From assembly GCF_003002055.1 (NCBI RefSeq), contig NZ_PVZF01000014.1:1-64000 (forward strand): a DNA stretch of 64,000 bases, read 5' to 3'. This stretch comes from Kineococcus rhizosphaerae (GTDB taxonomy: Bacteria > Actinomycetota > Actinomycetes > Actinomycetales > Kineococcaceae). Below the pieces are notes generated by a model, which was not told the DNA's origin, did no database searches, and worked only from the letters and a program-made list of their open reading frames with translations. Made by a program: the position numbers and the translations under genes. Below are positions 56,743-64,000 of this stretch, piece by piece (position 1 is the first letter of the stretch; the number at the start of each line of letters is the position of its first letter).

Positions 56743-57777
56743 TCAGGGGGCGGGCGGCAGGGTGGCGGCGGGGACGACCGTGGGCAGCAGGTCGGTGGTG
56801 AACAGCTCGGCGGCTTCGACCGTACCGTCCAGGCCGCCGAGGTCGGCCATGGCGCTCGCCAGGTCGCTCCAGCGCTGCTGCGTCATGGCGCCGAGCCCGC
56901 TCGTCGCGGCGTCCCCGGCGACGAGGAACTCGCGCTGGCGGTCCCAGGCGTACCACAGGGCCTGCTCGTCCAGCTCGGTGTTCTCCTCGCGGATCGCCGC
57001 GTTCGCGCGCTGGGCCACGGCGGTGTCGGAGATGTACGAACCCCACCCCCGCAACCCCGCGTCGAGGAAGGCCCGGACCTGGTCCTCCTTGTCCTGCAGG
57101 GTCTTCTCGCTGACGAAGACGACGTCGTTGTACGGGTCGTACCCGGCGTCGGCGTAGCTGAAGAACGTCACGGGCACCCCGGCCTGCTCGGCGGTGTAGG
57201 CCTCGTTCGTGGGCCAGCCCTGCTGGACGAGGGAGGGGTCGTGCAGGAACTCGGCGATGGATCCCGAGTACACCCGGGTCGTCAGGGTGACGCCCTTCGT
57301 CTTCTGCACCCACAGGTTGCCCAGCGCGCCGGTCTGCACGACCCAGGTGCGGTCGAGGAGGTCGTCGATCGAGGTCGCGCCCTGGTCGGCGTGGACCATG
57401 ACCCCGACCGGGTTCTTCTGGTAGAGCGCCGCGACGGCGACGACGGGGATGCCCTGGGCGCGCGAGCGCACGACGTCCTCGGCGGAGGCGATGCCGATGT
57501 CGGCACGGCCGGCGGCCACCAGCTGGACGCCGGAGACCTGCGGTCCACCGGGCTGCAGCGTGACGTCGAGACCGGCCTGGGTGAACAGCCCCTCCTCACG
57601 GGCGGCGAACCAGCCGCCGCTCTCGGGCGTGGGGTACCAGCCGAGGACGGCGGTCAGCGGTTCGGCGGACCCGGCGGTCGCACCCCCGGTGCTCGTCCCG
57701 GTGCCGCCGCAGGCGGAGAGGGTGAGGCCGGTCGCGCCGAGGAGGGCGCCGGTCAGCAACTGGCGACGGGTCGTCAT
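56743..57777 (-). CDS. SsuA/THI5-like ABC substrate-binding lipoprotein 1
   Basis: Predicted 344 aa. Lipobox LSAC places lipidated Cys at 23. The family opening is WYPTPESGGWFAAREEGLFT, then AGLDVTLQPGG and ADIGIASAEDVV. Family proteins bind sulfonates, taurine, pyrimidines or riboflavin-like compounds. ATG 57777 has no clear ribosome site, so a leaderless transcript is possible; a GTG at 57810 is an alternative. It is a paralog of the protein at 59672 but leads the opposite arm. Confidence 0.86.
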   Translation of the reverse strand: MTTRRQLLTGALLGATGLTLSACGGTGTSTGGATAGSAEPLTAVLGWYPTPESGGWFAAREEGLFTQAGLDVTLQPGGPQVSGVQLVAAGRADIGIASAEDVVRSRAQGIPVVAVAALYQKNPVGVMVHADQGATSIDDLLDRTWVVQTGALGNLWVQKTKGVTLTTRVYSGSIAEFLHDPSLVQQGWPTNEAYTAEQAGVPVTFFSYADAGYDPYNDVVFVSEKTLQDKEDQVRAFLDAGLRGWGSYISDTAVAQRANAAIREENTELDEQALWYAWDRQREFLVAGDAATSGLGAMTQQRWSDLASAMADLGGLDGTVEAAELFTTDLLPTVVPAATLPPAP

Positions 57778-57784
57778 GGGGAGA

Positions 57785-57793
57785 GTTGTATGC
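57785..57793. promoter_or_regulatory. operator candidate beside binding-protein 1 promoter
   Basis: GTTGTATGC followed by AGACGGTG closely resembles GTTGTATAC followed by GGTGG at 57899-57912. The minus-strand CATACA inside it could be a -10 box, so a bound GntR/FCD regulator would block both divergent promoters. A separate GTTGC-ATC-GCAAC palindrome lies at 57854-57866. Confidence 0.45.
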
Positions 57794-57878
57794 AGACGGT
57801 GTTTCGCCACCGATTCCGGTTCGTTTCGGATACGTGAACAGATGGTATTGACCGTTGCATCGCAACAGTTCGCGAGAT

Positions 57879-57908
57879 TTCACACCGCTGAAACACTCGT
57901 TGTATACG
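57879..57908 (+). promoter_or_regulatory. promoter of the right-arm transporter operon with overlapping operator-like site
   Basis: TTCACA (57879-57884) and TATACG (57903-57908) are spaced by 18 nt. GTTGTATAC (57899-57907) overlaps the -10 box. A TTGTATAC half-site is common in FCD-type GntR operators. The start codon at 57976 leaves an untranslated leader of about 60 nt. Confidence 0.5.
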
Positions 57909-57975
57909 GTGGTTCTCGCCAGGCGCTCTGCCGGCGACCACCAGCCCCGCACGACGAGAGGCAGGTACACGTCTC

Positions 57976-58758
57976 GTGTCCGGACCCAGCACCACCACCG
58001 TGAGCGGGCAGACCCGCACCGCCGACCTCGGCGACCTCGTGACCTTCGACGGGGTCACCAAGACCTACAGCAACGGGTTCGCCGCCCTGGCTCCCGTCGA
58101 CCTCGCGATCCGCCGGGGCGAGGTGCTGAGCGTCGTGGGCCCCTCTGGCTGCGGCAAGACGACCCTGCTACGGATGGCCGCGGGGCTGTCGGGCGCCAGC
58201 ACCGGTTCGGTGCGCCGGAACGTCGAGCGCACCTCCTACGTGTTCCAGGACCCGACCCTGCTGGCCTGGCGCAGCGTGCAGGCCAACACCGAGCTCGTCG
58301 CCCGGATCCGCGGTGTCGGCCGCGCCGAACGCCGGCGCGCGGCGTCCGAGGCCCTCGAACTCGTCGGGCTCGGGCACGTCGCGCACTCGTTGCCCCGGGA
58401 ACTGTCCGGCGGCATGAAGATGCGCGTCTCGCTGGCCCGCGCCCTGGCCAGCGACCCCGAGCTCATGCTCATGGACGAACCCTTCGCAGCGCTGGACGAG
58501 TTCACCCGCGAACGCATGAGCGACGAGCTCCTGCGCCTGTGGCGCGAACGCGGTTTCGGGGTCATGTTCATCACCCACTCCATCCGCGAGGCCGTCAAGA
58601 TCGGGCACCGCGTCGTCGTCATGGCCAAGGGTCCCGGCCGCGTCGCCGACGTCGTCGACTCCCCCAGCCCCCCGACGGGCGACCCCTCGGCCCCCCGCGA
58701 CGAGGTCGCGCTCGACGCCCTCGCCCGGGAGATCGCCGCCACGCTGGCGACCGCCTGA
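57976..58758 (+). CDS. SsuB/TauB-type ABC transporter ATPase
   Basis: Predicted 260 aa. Walker A GPSGCGKTT (55-63), Q-loop YVFQDPTLLAWR, signature LSGGMKMR (143-150), Walker B LMLMDEPFAALDE and the H-loop FITHSI are intact. GTG 57976 is 13 nt after a GAGAGGCAGG ribosome-site-like run. The MKMR variation in the signature is found in the HMP/pyrimidine-like subgroup as well as the sulfonate group. It drives the permease directly downstream. Confidence 0.92.
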   Translation: MSGPSTTTVSGQTRTADLGDLVTFDGVTKTYSNGFAALAPVDLAIRRGEVLSVVGPSGCGKTTLLRMAAGLSGASTGSVRRNVERTSYVFQDPTLLAWRSVQANTELVARIRGVGRAERRRAASEALELVGLGHVAHSLPRELSGGMKMRVSLARALASDPELMLMDEPFAALDEFTRERMSDELLRLWRERGFGVMFITHSIREAVKIGHRVVVMAKGPGRVADVVDSPSPPTGDPSAPRDEVALDALAREIAATLATA

Positions 58759-58790
58759 CCCGGTCCACCCCGAACCGCAGGAGAGATCCC

Positions 58791-59639
58791 GTGAGCACGA
58801 CCGTGCAGACCCCCCAGACCTCCGCACCCGCCGTCGTGGCCGTGCGCTGCCCGCGCCGCGACCTGCGCCGGACCGTGCTGCCCCCGGTGGGCGCGTTCGT
58901 CGTGTTCGTCGCGCTGTGGCAGGCGCTGGTGAGCGGTTTCAACATGCCGACCTACCTGCTGCCCGGACCGGGCGCCGTCGTCGCCGAGGTGGGCGAGGCC
59001 GTCCCGGCCCTCGTCGAACCGACGCTCGTGACGATGGAGGAGGCCTACCTCGGGTTCGTCCTGGCCGCCGTCGTCGGGTTCCTCGTCGCGCTCGTGATGG
59101 CGCGGTGGAACGTGGCCGAGCGCGGTCTGTACCCCTACATGGTCCTGCTGCAGACCATCCCCATCGTCGCCGTGGCCCCGCTGCTCGTCGTGTGGCTGGG
59201 CGCCGGGACCGCCACCAACACGGTCGTGGCCGCGATGATCGCGGTGTTCCCCGTCGCCGCGAACACCCTCACCGGCCTGAAGTCGACCGACCGCAACCTC
59301 GTCCAGCTCTACTCGATGGCCGGGGCGGGCAAGACGTTCGAGATGTTCTCGCTGCGCGTCCCGTTCGCCCTGCCCTTCGTGTTCACCGGGCTGCGCATCG
59401 CCGCCGGGTCGTCCGTGATCGGCGCGATCGTCGGCGAGTTCGTCGCCGGCATCGGCGGCGGCCGCGGCGGGCTCGGGTACGTCATCACGACGGACGCGAC
59501 CCAGCTCCTCATGCCCCAGTTGTTCTGCGCCGTCCTCGCGGCCTCCGTCGTCTCCCTCGTCCTGTTCGGCCTCATGACGGTGGCCGAGCGGCTGCTGCTG
59601 CGCCGCTGGCACGACTCCGCCCTGCCGCACGACGAGTGA
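58791..59639 (+). CDS. SsuC/TauC-type ABC transporter permease
   Basis: Predicted 282 aa with six helices. The EAA-like loop lies around MAGAGKTFEMFSLRVPFALP. The block PIVAVAPLLVVWLGAGTATN is typical of the SsuC/ThiX permeases. GTG 58791 follows CAGGAGAG. It would operate as a homodimer with the preceding ATPase. Confidence 0.9.
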   Translation: MSTTVQTPQTSAPAVVAVRCPRRDLRRTVLPPVGAFVVFVALWQALVSGFNMPTYLLPGPGAVVAEVGEAVPALVEPTLVTMEEAYLGFVLAAVVGFLVALVMARWNVAERGLYPYMVLLQTIPIVAVAPLLVVWLGAGTATNTVVAAMIAVFPVAANTLTGLKSTDRNLVQLYSMAGAGKTFEMFSLRVPFALPFVFTGLRIAAGSSVIGAIVGEFVAGIGGGRGGLGYVITTDATQLLMPQLFCAVLAASVVSLVLFGLMTVAERLLLRRWHDSALPHDE

Positions 59640-59671
59640 CCCCCCTCCCCTCCCAGCCCAGGAGCCCCGCC

Positions 59672-60733
59672 ATGCGTCCGTTGTCCCGTCGCGCCTTCTC
59701 CCTCGCCGCCCTCGGTTCGGCGGGTCTGCTCGCCGCCTGCGGCGACGACTCCGCCGCCGGTTCCGCCTCCGGTCCGGCCTCCTCCGGTGCGGCCACCGGG
59801 AAGCTGACCGTGCAGATGTCCTGGTACCCCAACGCGCAGAGCGGCGGCTGGTACGCCGCGGCCAACCAGGGGTTGTTCTCCGACGCCGGTCTCGACGTCA
59901 CCCTGGCCCCCGGGGGCGCGAACATCTCCGGTCTGACGCTGCTCACCTCCAACCAGGTCCAGATCGCCTCCATGACCGCCGAGAGCTACCTCGACGCCCG
60001 CGACCAGGGCATCCCGCTGATGGCCGTCGGCGCCGACTGGGACGTCTCCCCGACGGGCGTGATGACCAAGAAAGCGCTGGGCGCCAAAGCCTTCGAGGAC
60101 CTCGGCGGCAAGGTCTGGGCCGTCACGCAGACCTCCATCGGCCAGGACTGGGTCAAGGAGGCCGAGAAGATCGACTTCACGACCCAGCAGTACTCGGGCT
60201 CCATCGCCCCCTTCCTGCAGTCCGAGGACCTGGTGCAGCAGGCGTTCCCGACGAACGAGGTCTACACGGCCCGCACCCAGGGCGTCGACGTCGACTTCTT
60301 CCCCTACACCGACGCCGGGTACCGCCCCTACGGGAACCTGCTGGTCGCCACCCAGAAGTACCTCGACGCCAACGGCGCCCTCGTCAAGGCGGTCCTGGAG
60401 GCCGCCGCCCAGGGCTGGGCCGACTACGTCTCGGACGTCGACGTCGCCACCGCCACGAACGCCGACCTGAAGAAGGCCAACGAGCAGCTCGCCGAGGACC
60501 AGAACTGGTTCGCGTGGGAGACCCAGCGCCAGTACGTCCTGGGCGACCGCACGACCATGTCGACGATGACCGCGGACCGCTGGACCGAGTTCGCCGGCCA
60601 GCTCAAGACCCTGGGCCGCGTCGAGAAGGACCACCAGGCCTCCGACCTGTTCACCAACGACTTCCTCCCCCAGATCCCCGTCCCCACCACCCTCCCCGCC
60701 GCCCCCCCGAACTCCTACACCGGCCAGGCCTGA
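59672..60733 (+). CDS. SsuA/THI5-like ABC substrate-binding lipoprotein 2
   Basis: Predicted 353 aa. Lipobox LAAC gives lipidated Cys at residue 23. WYPNAQSGGWYAAANQGLFS, AGLDVTLAPGG and the C-terminal DLFTNDFLP parallel binding-protein 1, which has DLFTTDLLP. The two are paralogs that share transporter parts but sit in opposite arms, suggesting two related ligands. ATG 59672 follows CAGGAG. Confidence 0.87.
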   Translation: MRPLSRRAFSLAALGSAGLLAACGDDSAAGSASGPASSGAATGKLTVQMSWYPNAQSGGWYAAANQGLFSDAGLDVTLAPGGANISGLTLLTSNQVQIASMTAESYLDARDQGIPLMAVGADWDVSPTGVMTKKALGAKAFEDLGGKVWAVTQTSIGQDWVKEAEKIDFTTQQYSGSIAPFLQSEDLVQQAFPTNEVYTARTQGVDVDFFPYTDAGYRPYGNLLVATQKYLDANGALVKAVLEAAAQGWADYVSDVDVATATNADLKKANEQLAEDQNWFAWETQRQYVLGDRTTMSTMTADRWTEFAGQLKTLGRVEKDHQASDLFTNDFLPQIPVPTTLPAAPPNSYTGQA

Positions 60734-60737
60734 CCCC

Positions 60738-60758
60738 ACCGACCGCGCAGCGGTCGGT
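60738..60758 (+). terminator. short terminator-like hairpin after binding-protein 2
   Basis: ACCGACCGC (60738-60746) pairs perfectly with GCGGTCGGT (60750-60758) around a 3-nt loop, 5 nt after the stop. It may attenuate rather than end the operon, as the monooxygenase follows on the same strand. Confidence 0.6.
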
Positions 60759-60816
60759 CGGTGCACCCCGCGCCCCGGCGAGGCCGCCGCGCAGCGCTCC
60801 CACGGTGACCCCGAAG

Positions 60817-60934
60817 GGCGGGGGCGGGTGCTCCTCCTCGGACGTCCGGAGTGAGCGCACTCCCTCCGAACCGTCCGTTCCCCGCGGGAGTCTCGCGCGA
60901 ACGGAGAGTCCGAGGAGGAGCACCCGCTCCCGCC
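60817..60934. repeat. large nested inverted repeat between binding protein 2 and the monooxygenase
   Basis: Outer arms 60817-60843 and 60908-60934 are complementary over 27 bp with one G:T wobble. Between them a 6-bp hairpin GGAGTG-AGCG-CACTCC and a TCCGTT/AACGGA stem add a branched interior. The 252-bp intergenic region has no gene. It could be an mRNA processing or stability element, a strong terminator-like barrier, or a repeat unit. Confidence 0.7.
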
Positions 60935-60985
60935 CGGCTCCGAACCCACCCCCGCGCAGCGCCCCCCACGACACGAAGGACGACA

Positions 60986-62140
60986 ATGCGCATCGACACC
61001 AACCTCCTCGGCGCCGTCGCGATGCCCGACGCCGGCATCGACGGCCCCCCCACGACGAGCCGCCGCTACGGCCGCCAGGACTACGCGAACGCCTTCGCCG
61101 ACTTCGTCGCGTACGCGAAGACCGCCGACGAGACGGGTTTCGACACCCTCTGGTACACCGAGCACCACTTCCAGCACGAGGGTTACGAGGTCATCCCGAA
61201 CCAGGTCCTGCTGGGGCTGTACTCCGCGGCCCTGACGCAGCGCGTGAACTTCGGGCAGATGTTCAACATCGTCCCGCAGTGGAACCCGTTGCGGCTGGCG
61301 GAGGACTTCGCGACCGCGGACGTCCTGACGGGCGGCCGGATGCGCTTCGGGGTGGGGCGCGGGACCGTGCCGCGCGAGATGCAGACGCTGGGCGCGCGCA
61401 TCGAGTCCGGGGACAACGGCATGGACGCCGACGCGGAGAACGCGAACCGGGAGGTGTTCGCCGAGGCGATGGAGGTCATCAAGCTCGCCTTCGAGCAGGA
61501 CCGGTTCTCTTACAGCGGCAAGCACTTCACCTACCCGCCGACGGGCATCCCGGACCGCGGCGGGGTCGTCACCGACCTGGCGCTCGTCCCGAACGTGCTG
61601 CGCCCGGTCGAGGTGTACCAGGCCTGCACGTCGCCGCGCACGGTGCAGTACGTCGCCGAGCAGGGCCACGTCGGGGTGTACACGCGGCAGTCGATCCCGT
61701 CGTTGCGGACCGCGTGGGAGCGGCACGCCGAGCACGCGGCCGCCGCGGGGCGCGACCCGCAGCGCATGCTCGTGCTGCACGCGCACGTGGGCCGCACGCG
61801 CGAGGAGGCGCTGGAGCGGGTCCGCCCGGCGCACGACGAGCTCGCCAAGCTCCTGTCCCCCTACGGCCGGTTCTCGTACTACGACGCCCCCGAGGGGACG
61901 GACTCGGTCCCGTTCGACTTCTGCCCGACGCTGGAGGAGTCCGCGCGGCAGCACATCTACGCCGTGGGGACGCCCGACGACGTCGCGGAGTCGATCGACG
62001 CCTACCGCGAGGCCCTGGGCCTGGACCTGCTGTCGCTGTCCCTGGACGGTCCGGGGTTGTCCCGCGAGGTCGTGCAGGAGCAGATGCACCTGGTCTCCTC
62101 CGAGGTCGCCCCCCGCCTCGGGATCCGGATGGTCCCGTGA
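60986..62140 (+). CDS. LLM-class (bacterial luciferase-like) flavin monooxygenase
   Basis: Predicted 384 aa. It resembles the luciferase-like branch rather than NtaA: TLWYTEHHFQHEGYEVIPNQ (about residues 52-71) has the EHH active-site pattern, followed by WNPLRLAEDFATADVLTGGR and GVGRGTVPREM. It uses reduced flavin and O2 to oxygenate a small molecule, possibly a ring-opening step. ATG 60986 has GAAGGA upstream. It overlaps the amidase start by 4 nt. Confidence 0.87.
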   Translation: MRIDTNLLGAVAMPDAGIDGPPTTSRRYGRQDYANAFADFVAYAKTADETGFDTLWYTEHHFQHEGYEVIPNQVLLGLYSAALTQRVNFGQMFNIVPQWNPLRLAEDFATADVLTGGRMRFGVGRGTVPREMQTLGARIESGDNGMDADAENANREVFAEAMEVIKLAFEQDRFSYSGKHFTYPPTGIPDRGGVVTDLALVPNVLRPVEVYQACTSPRTVQYVAEQGHVGVYTRQSIPSLRTAWERHAEHAAAAGRDPQRMLVLHAHVGRTREEALERVRPAHDELAKLLSPYGRFSYYDAPEGTDSVPFDFCPTLEESARQHIYAVGTPDDVAESIDAYREALGLDLLSLSLDGPGLSREVVQEQMHLVSSEVAPRLGIRMVP

Positions 62141-63534
62141 GCATCGACACCACGGTCCCCGGCGGCGAGCTGCTCGCGCAGCTCGCCGCCGGTGAGTTCA
62201 GCGCCACCGACCTCGTGCAGGCCCACCTGGACCGCATCGCGGGCCCGGGGGCGGTCCTCAACGCGTTCACGCTCGTCGACGCCGACGGGGCCCTGACGGC
62301 GGCGAAGGAGGTCGACCGGGCCCGCGCCGCGGGCGAACCCCTGGGACCGCTGGCGGGCCTGCCGATCAGCGTCAAGGACTCCGTCGACGTGGCCGGGCTG
62401 CGCAGCACGCACGGGCGGTTGTCCGACGCGTACGTCGCCACCGTCGACGCGCCGGCCGTCCGCCGGCTGCGGGAGGCGGGGTGCGTCGTGCTGGGCAAGA
62501 CGAACCTGCCCGTGTACCTGTCGGGTCACGAGAGCGCCAACGAGACGTTCGGCCGCACCCTGAACCCGTGGGACCTGCAGCGGTCCTCCGGGGGTTCCTC
62601 GGGCGGGGCGTCGGCCGCCGTGGCGGGGGGCCTGGCGGTCGCGGACCTGGGCAGCGACCTGGCGGGGTCGTTGCGGATGCCGGCGGCGTGGTGCGGGTTG
62701 TCGGGGCACCGGCCCTCGAACGGGGTGGTCTCCAAGCTCGGGAACCTGCCCTGGCCCCCCGGCGGTCTGCTGGAACCCCAGGTCTCGGCGATCGGGCCCA
62801 TCACCCGCACCGCGGCCGACGCGGCGGCGTTCTTCGCGGCGATGGCCGGGCCGGAAGGGCCCGAGGCCGTGGGCTGGCGCCTGGAACTCCCGCCCGCCCG
62901 GGCCACGGCCCTGGCCGGGGTGCGCGTCGGGGTCTGGCTGGACGACGAGGCGTGCCCCGTGGACGCCGAGACCCGTTCGGCCATCACGGGTCTCGCCGAC
63001 GCGCTGGAGCGCGCCGGGGCCGTCGTGGCGGAGTTCACGGACCCGCCCGTGGCCGGGCACGCCGACCTCGAGCTGTTCTGCCGGCTGCAGGCCGGTGAGG
63101 TCGTCCACGGTTTCGACGAGGAGAGGTTCGCCGAGCACGTCGCGGCGGCCGCGGCCGGCTCGGGGTTCTCCCGGGCCGTGACGGCCACGCACCGGCAGGT
63201 GCTGGCCGACTGGGAGGCGCAACGGGCGGCGATGGCCCGCTGGGCGCGCCGCTTCGAGGACGTCGACGTCGTGCTGGCCCCCGCCGTCCCCCGCACCGCG
63301 ACCCGCTACGGCGAGGACGTCGACGCGGCAGCCCTGGTGTCCTGGAACCGGCTCACGAGCATCGGCAAGCTGCCGTCCACCGTCCTGGCCCTGGGCCCGG
63401 GCGCCGAGTCCGGGCTGCCCGTCGGGGTCCAGGTCCTCGGCCCCTACCTCGAGGACCACACCCCCCTGACGTTCGCGGTCCTCGCCGAGGCCGCCGGACT
63501 CGCCGGCTGGAAGGCACCCGCCCCGTGGACGTGA
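62137..63534 (+). CDS. amidase-signature family hydrolase
   Basis: Predicted 465 aa. The Ser-cisSer-Lys triad is Lys80 in SVKDSVDVAG, the SGGSSGG cluster (151-157) and Ser178 in SDLAGSLR. It cleaves a carboxamide to acid and ammonia. It lacks the AtzH-like module present in the other amidase of the locus, so the two probably act on different steps. GTG 62137 and the stop at 63534 are both in 4-nt overlaps. Confidence 0.9.
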   Translation: MSIDTTVPGGELLAQLAAGEFSATDLVQAHLDRIAGPGAVLNAFTLVDADGALTAAKEVDRARAAGEPLGPLAGLPISVKDSVDVAGLRSTHGRLSDAYVATVDAPAVRRLREAGCVVLGKTNLPVYLSGHESANETFGRTLNPWDLQRSSGGSSGGASAAVAGGLAVADLGSDLAGSLRMPAAWCGLSGHRPSNGVVSKLGNLPWPPGGLLEPQVSAIGPITRTAADAAAFFAAMAGPEGPEAVGWRLELPPARATALAGVRVGVWLDDEACPVDAETRSAITGLADALERAGAVVAEFTDPPVAGHADLELFCRLQAGEVVHGFDEERFAEHVAAAAAGSGFSRAVTATHRQVLADWEAQRAAMARWARRFEDVDVVLAPAVPRTATRYGEDVDAAALVSWNRLTSIGKLPSTVLALGPGAESGLPVGVQVLGPYLEDHTPLTFAVLAEAAGLAGWKAPAPWT

Positions 63535-64000
63535 ACTCCCTGCGCGACGCCCTGTCCGGGCTCGCCGACGTCGTCACCGACCTCGCCGCCCGCGAGGCGG
63601 CGCTGAAGGACTCCTCGTGGGTCTCCCCCGTCATCACCCGCACCCAGCCCCGGCGGACCCCCGCGGCCGTCGTCGTCCCGCACTCGGTCGCGGGGGTGCA
63701 GGCCCTGGCGCGCTGGGCCTTCGCCCACGACGTGCCGGTGGTGCCCCGCGGCAAGGGCACCTCGAACTACGGGCAGAGCGTCTCCCTCGTGGAGGGCGTC
63801 GTGCTGGACCTGACCCGGCTGGTCGGCGAACCCGAACTCGTCGTGGAGCGCGACGGCGGTGGTGACGGGGCCGGGCACGTGGAGTTCGTCCGGGTCCCGG
63901 CGGGCACCCGGTTCGACACCCTCATCGACCACCTGGAGCCCCTGGGCCGGGAACTGGCCTCCTTCCCGACGACGCTGAACTCGACCGTGGCCGGCTGGGT
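63531..64000 (+). CDS. FAD-linked oxidase (PCMH type), 5' part, cut by window end
   Basis: A frame starts at GTG 63531, overlapping the amidase stop, and stays open to the window end (156 codons seen). VPRGKGTSNYGQS (about residues 73-85) is the pyrophosphate loop of the PCMH FAD domain, preceded by TPAAVVVPHSVAGVQALARW. The start of a second conserved block, FPTTLNSTVAGW, is visible at the end. It looks like a GlcD/vanillyl-alcohol-oxidase-fold dehydrogenase and belongs to the right-arm operon. Confidence 0.85.
   Translation, partial: MNSLRDALSGLADVVTDLAAREAALKDSSWVSPVITRTQPRRTPAAVVVPHSVAGVQALARWAFAHDVPVVPRGKGTSNYGQSVSLVEGVVLDLTRLVGEPELVVERDGGGDGAGHVEFVRVPAGTRFDTLIDHLEPLGRELASFPTTLNSTVAGW

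Overview
The window is very GC-rich, densely packed actinobacterial chromosome. GTG and TTG starts are frequent, and many gene pairs are coupled through 4-base GTGA/ATGA overlaps. An S-(hydroxymethyl)mycothiol dehydrogenase-type gene, OtsA/OtsB trehalose synthesis and short RRHVDL-type leader peptides all fit a mycothiol-producing actinobacterium. Kineococcus or a relative is my guess at genus level, not shown by the sequence. I see no rRNA, tRNA, CRISPR array or prophage. The only mobile-element trace is a possible transposase tail at the left edge.

0-24 kb is a sulfur regulon. Five SAM-I (S-box) riboswitches lie within 17.5 kb (181, 5344 and 17542 on +; 12886 and 15844 on -). They precede (i) three flavin-dependent LLM monooxygenases of the NtaA/SnaA/DszA kind, (ii) an FAD/NAD(P)-binding protein with a polar amino-acid ABC transporter, (iii) a cystathionine beta-synthase-type enzyme with a methyltransferase, (iv) a sulfurtransferase with a PLP aminotransferase and a GNAT protein, and (v) a peptide-type ABC transporter ending in a stand-alone riboflavin kinase. 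In four of the five, a 26-51 codon leader peptide with an RRHVDL/RRVVDL core sits between the riboswitch and the first enzyme gene, which suggests two layers of control. An ATP-grasp gene and a GlcD-type flavoprotein lie between these units.

23.5-29.3 kb holds a small GNAT protein, a LacI-type regulator, a membrane-anchored Ser/Thr kinase and otsA-otsB. 29.3-39.7 kb looks like an L-fucose locus: a GntR/FadR-type regulator, L-fuconate dehydratase, Zn-dehydrogenase, KduD-like SDR, a GH95 alpha-L-fucosidase-type hydrolase and a carbohydrate ABC transporter with no ATPase of its own. Similar operator-like motifs occur at both ends. 39.7-42.9 kb holds a KhtU/KhtT-like K+/H+ antiporter pair and an orphan MsmK/UgpC-type ATPase that could drive the sugar transporter.

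42.9-52.5 kb is mostly conserved or housekeeping: a DUF4032 protein, an NAD-dependent epimerase, MarR with a clear palindromic operator, an SPFH protein, cysS-rlmB plus a small unknown gene, a mycothiol-dependent formaldehyde dehydrogenase with an MBL hydrolase, and an AI-2E-type transporter.

52.5-64 kb is a catabolic locus of unknown substrate. The left arm carries an AtzH-like/amidase fusion, cupin, cysteine amidohydrolase, GntR regulator, creatininase-family amidohydrolase and an SsuA/THI5-like binding protein. The divergent right arm carries ATPase, permease, a second paralogous binding protein, an LLM monooxygenase, another amidase and the start of an FAD-linked oxidase cut by the window end. 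The gene set suggests uptake, oxygenation and stepwise amide hydrolysis of a nitrogenous compound. With the layered sulfur control, it is the best candidate here for something undescribed.
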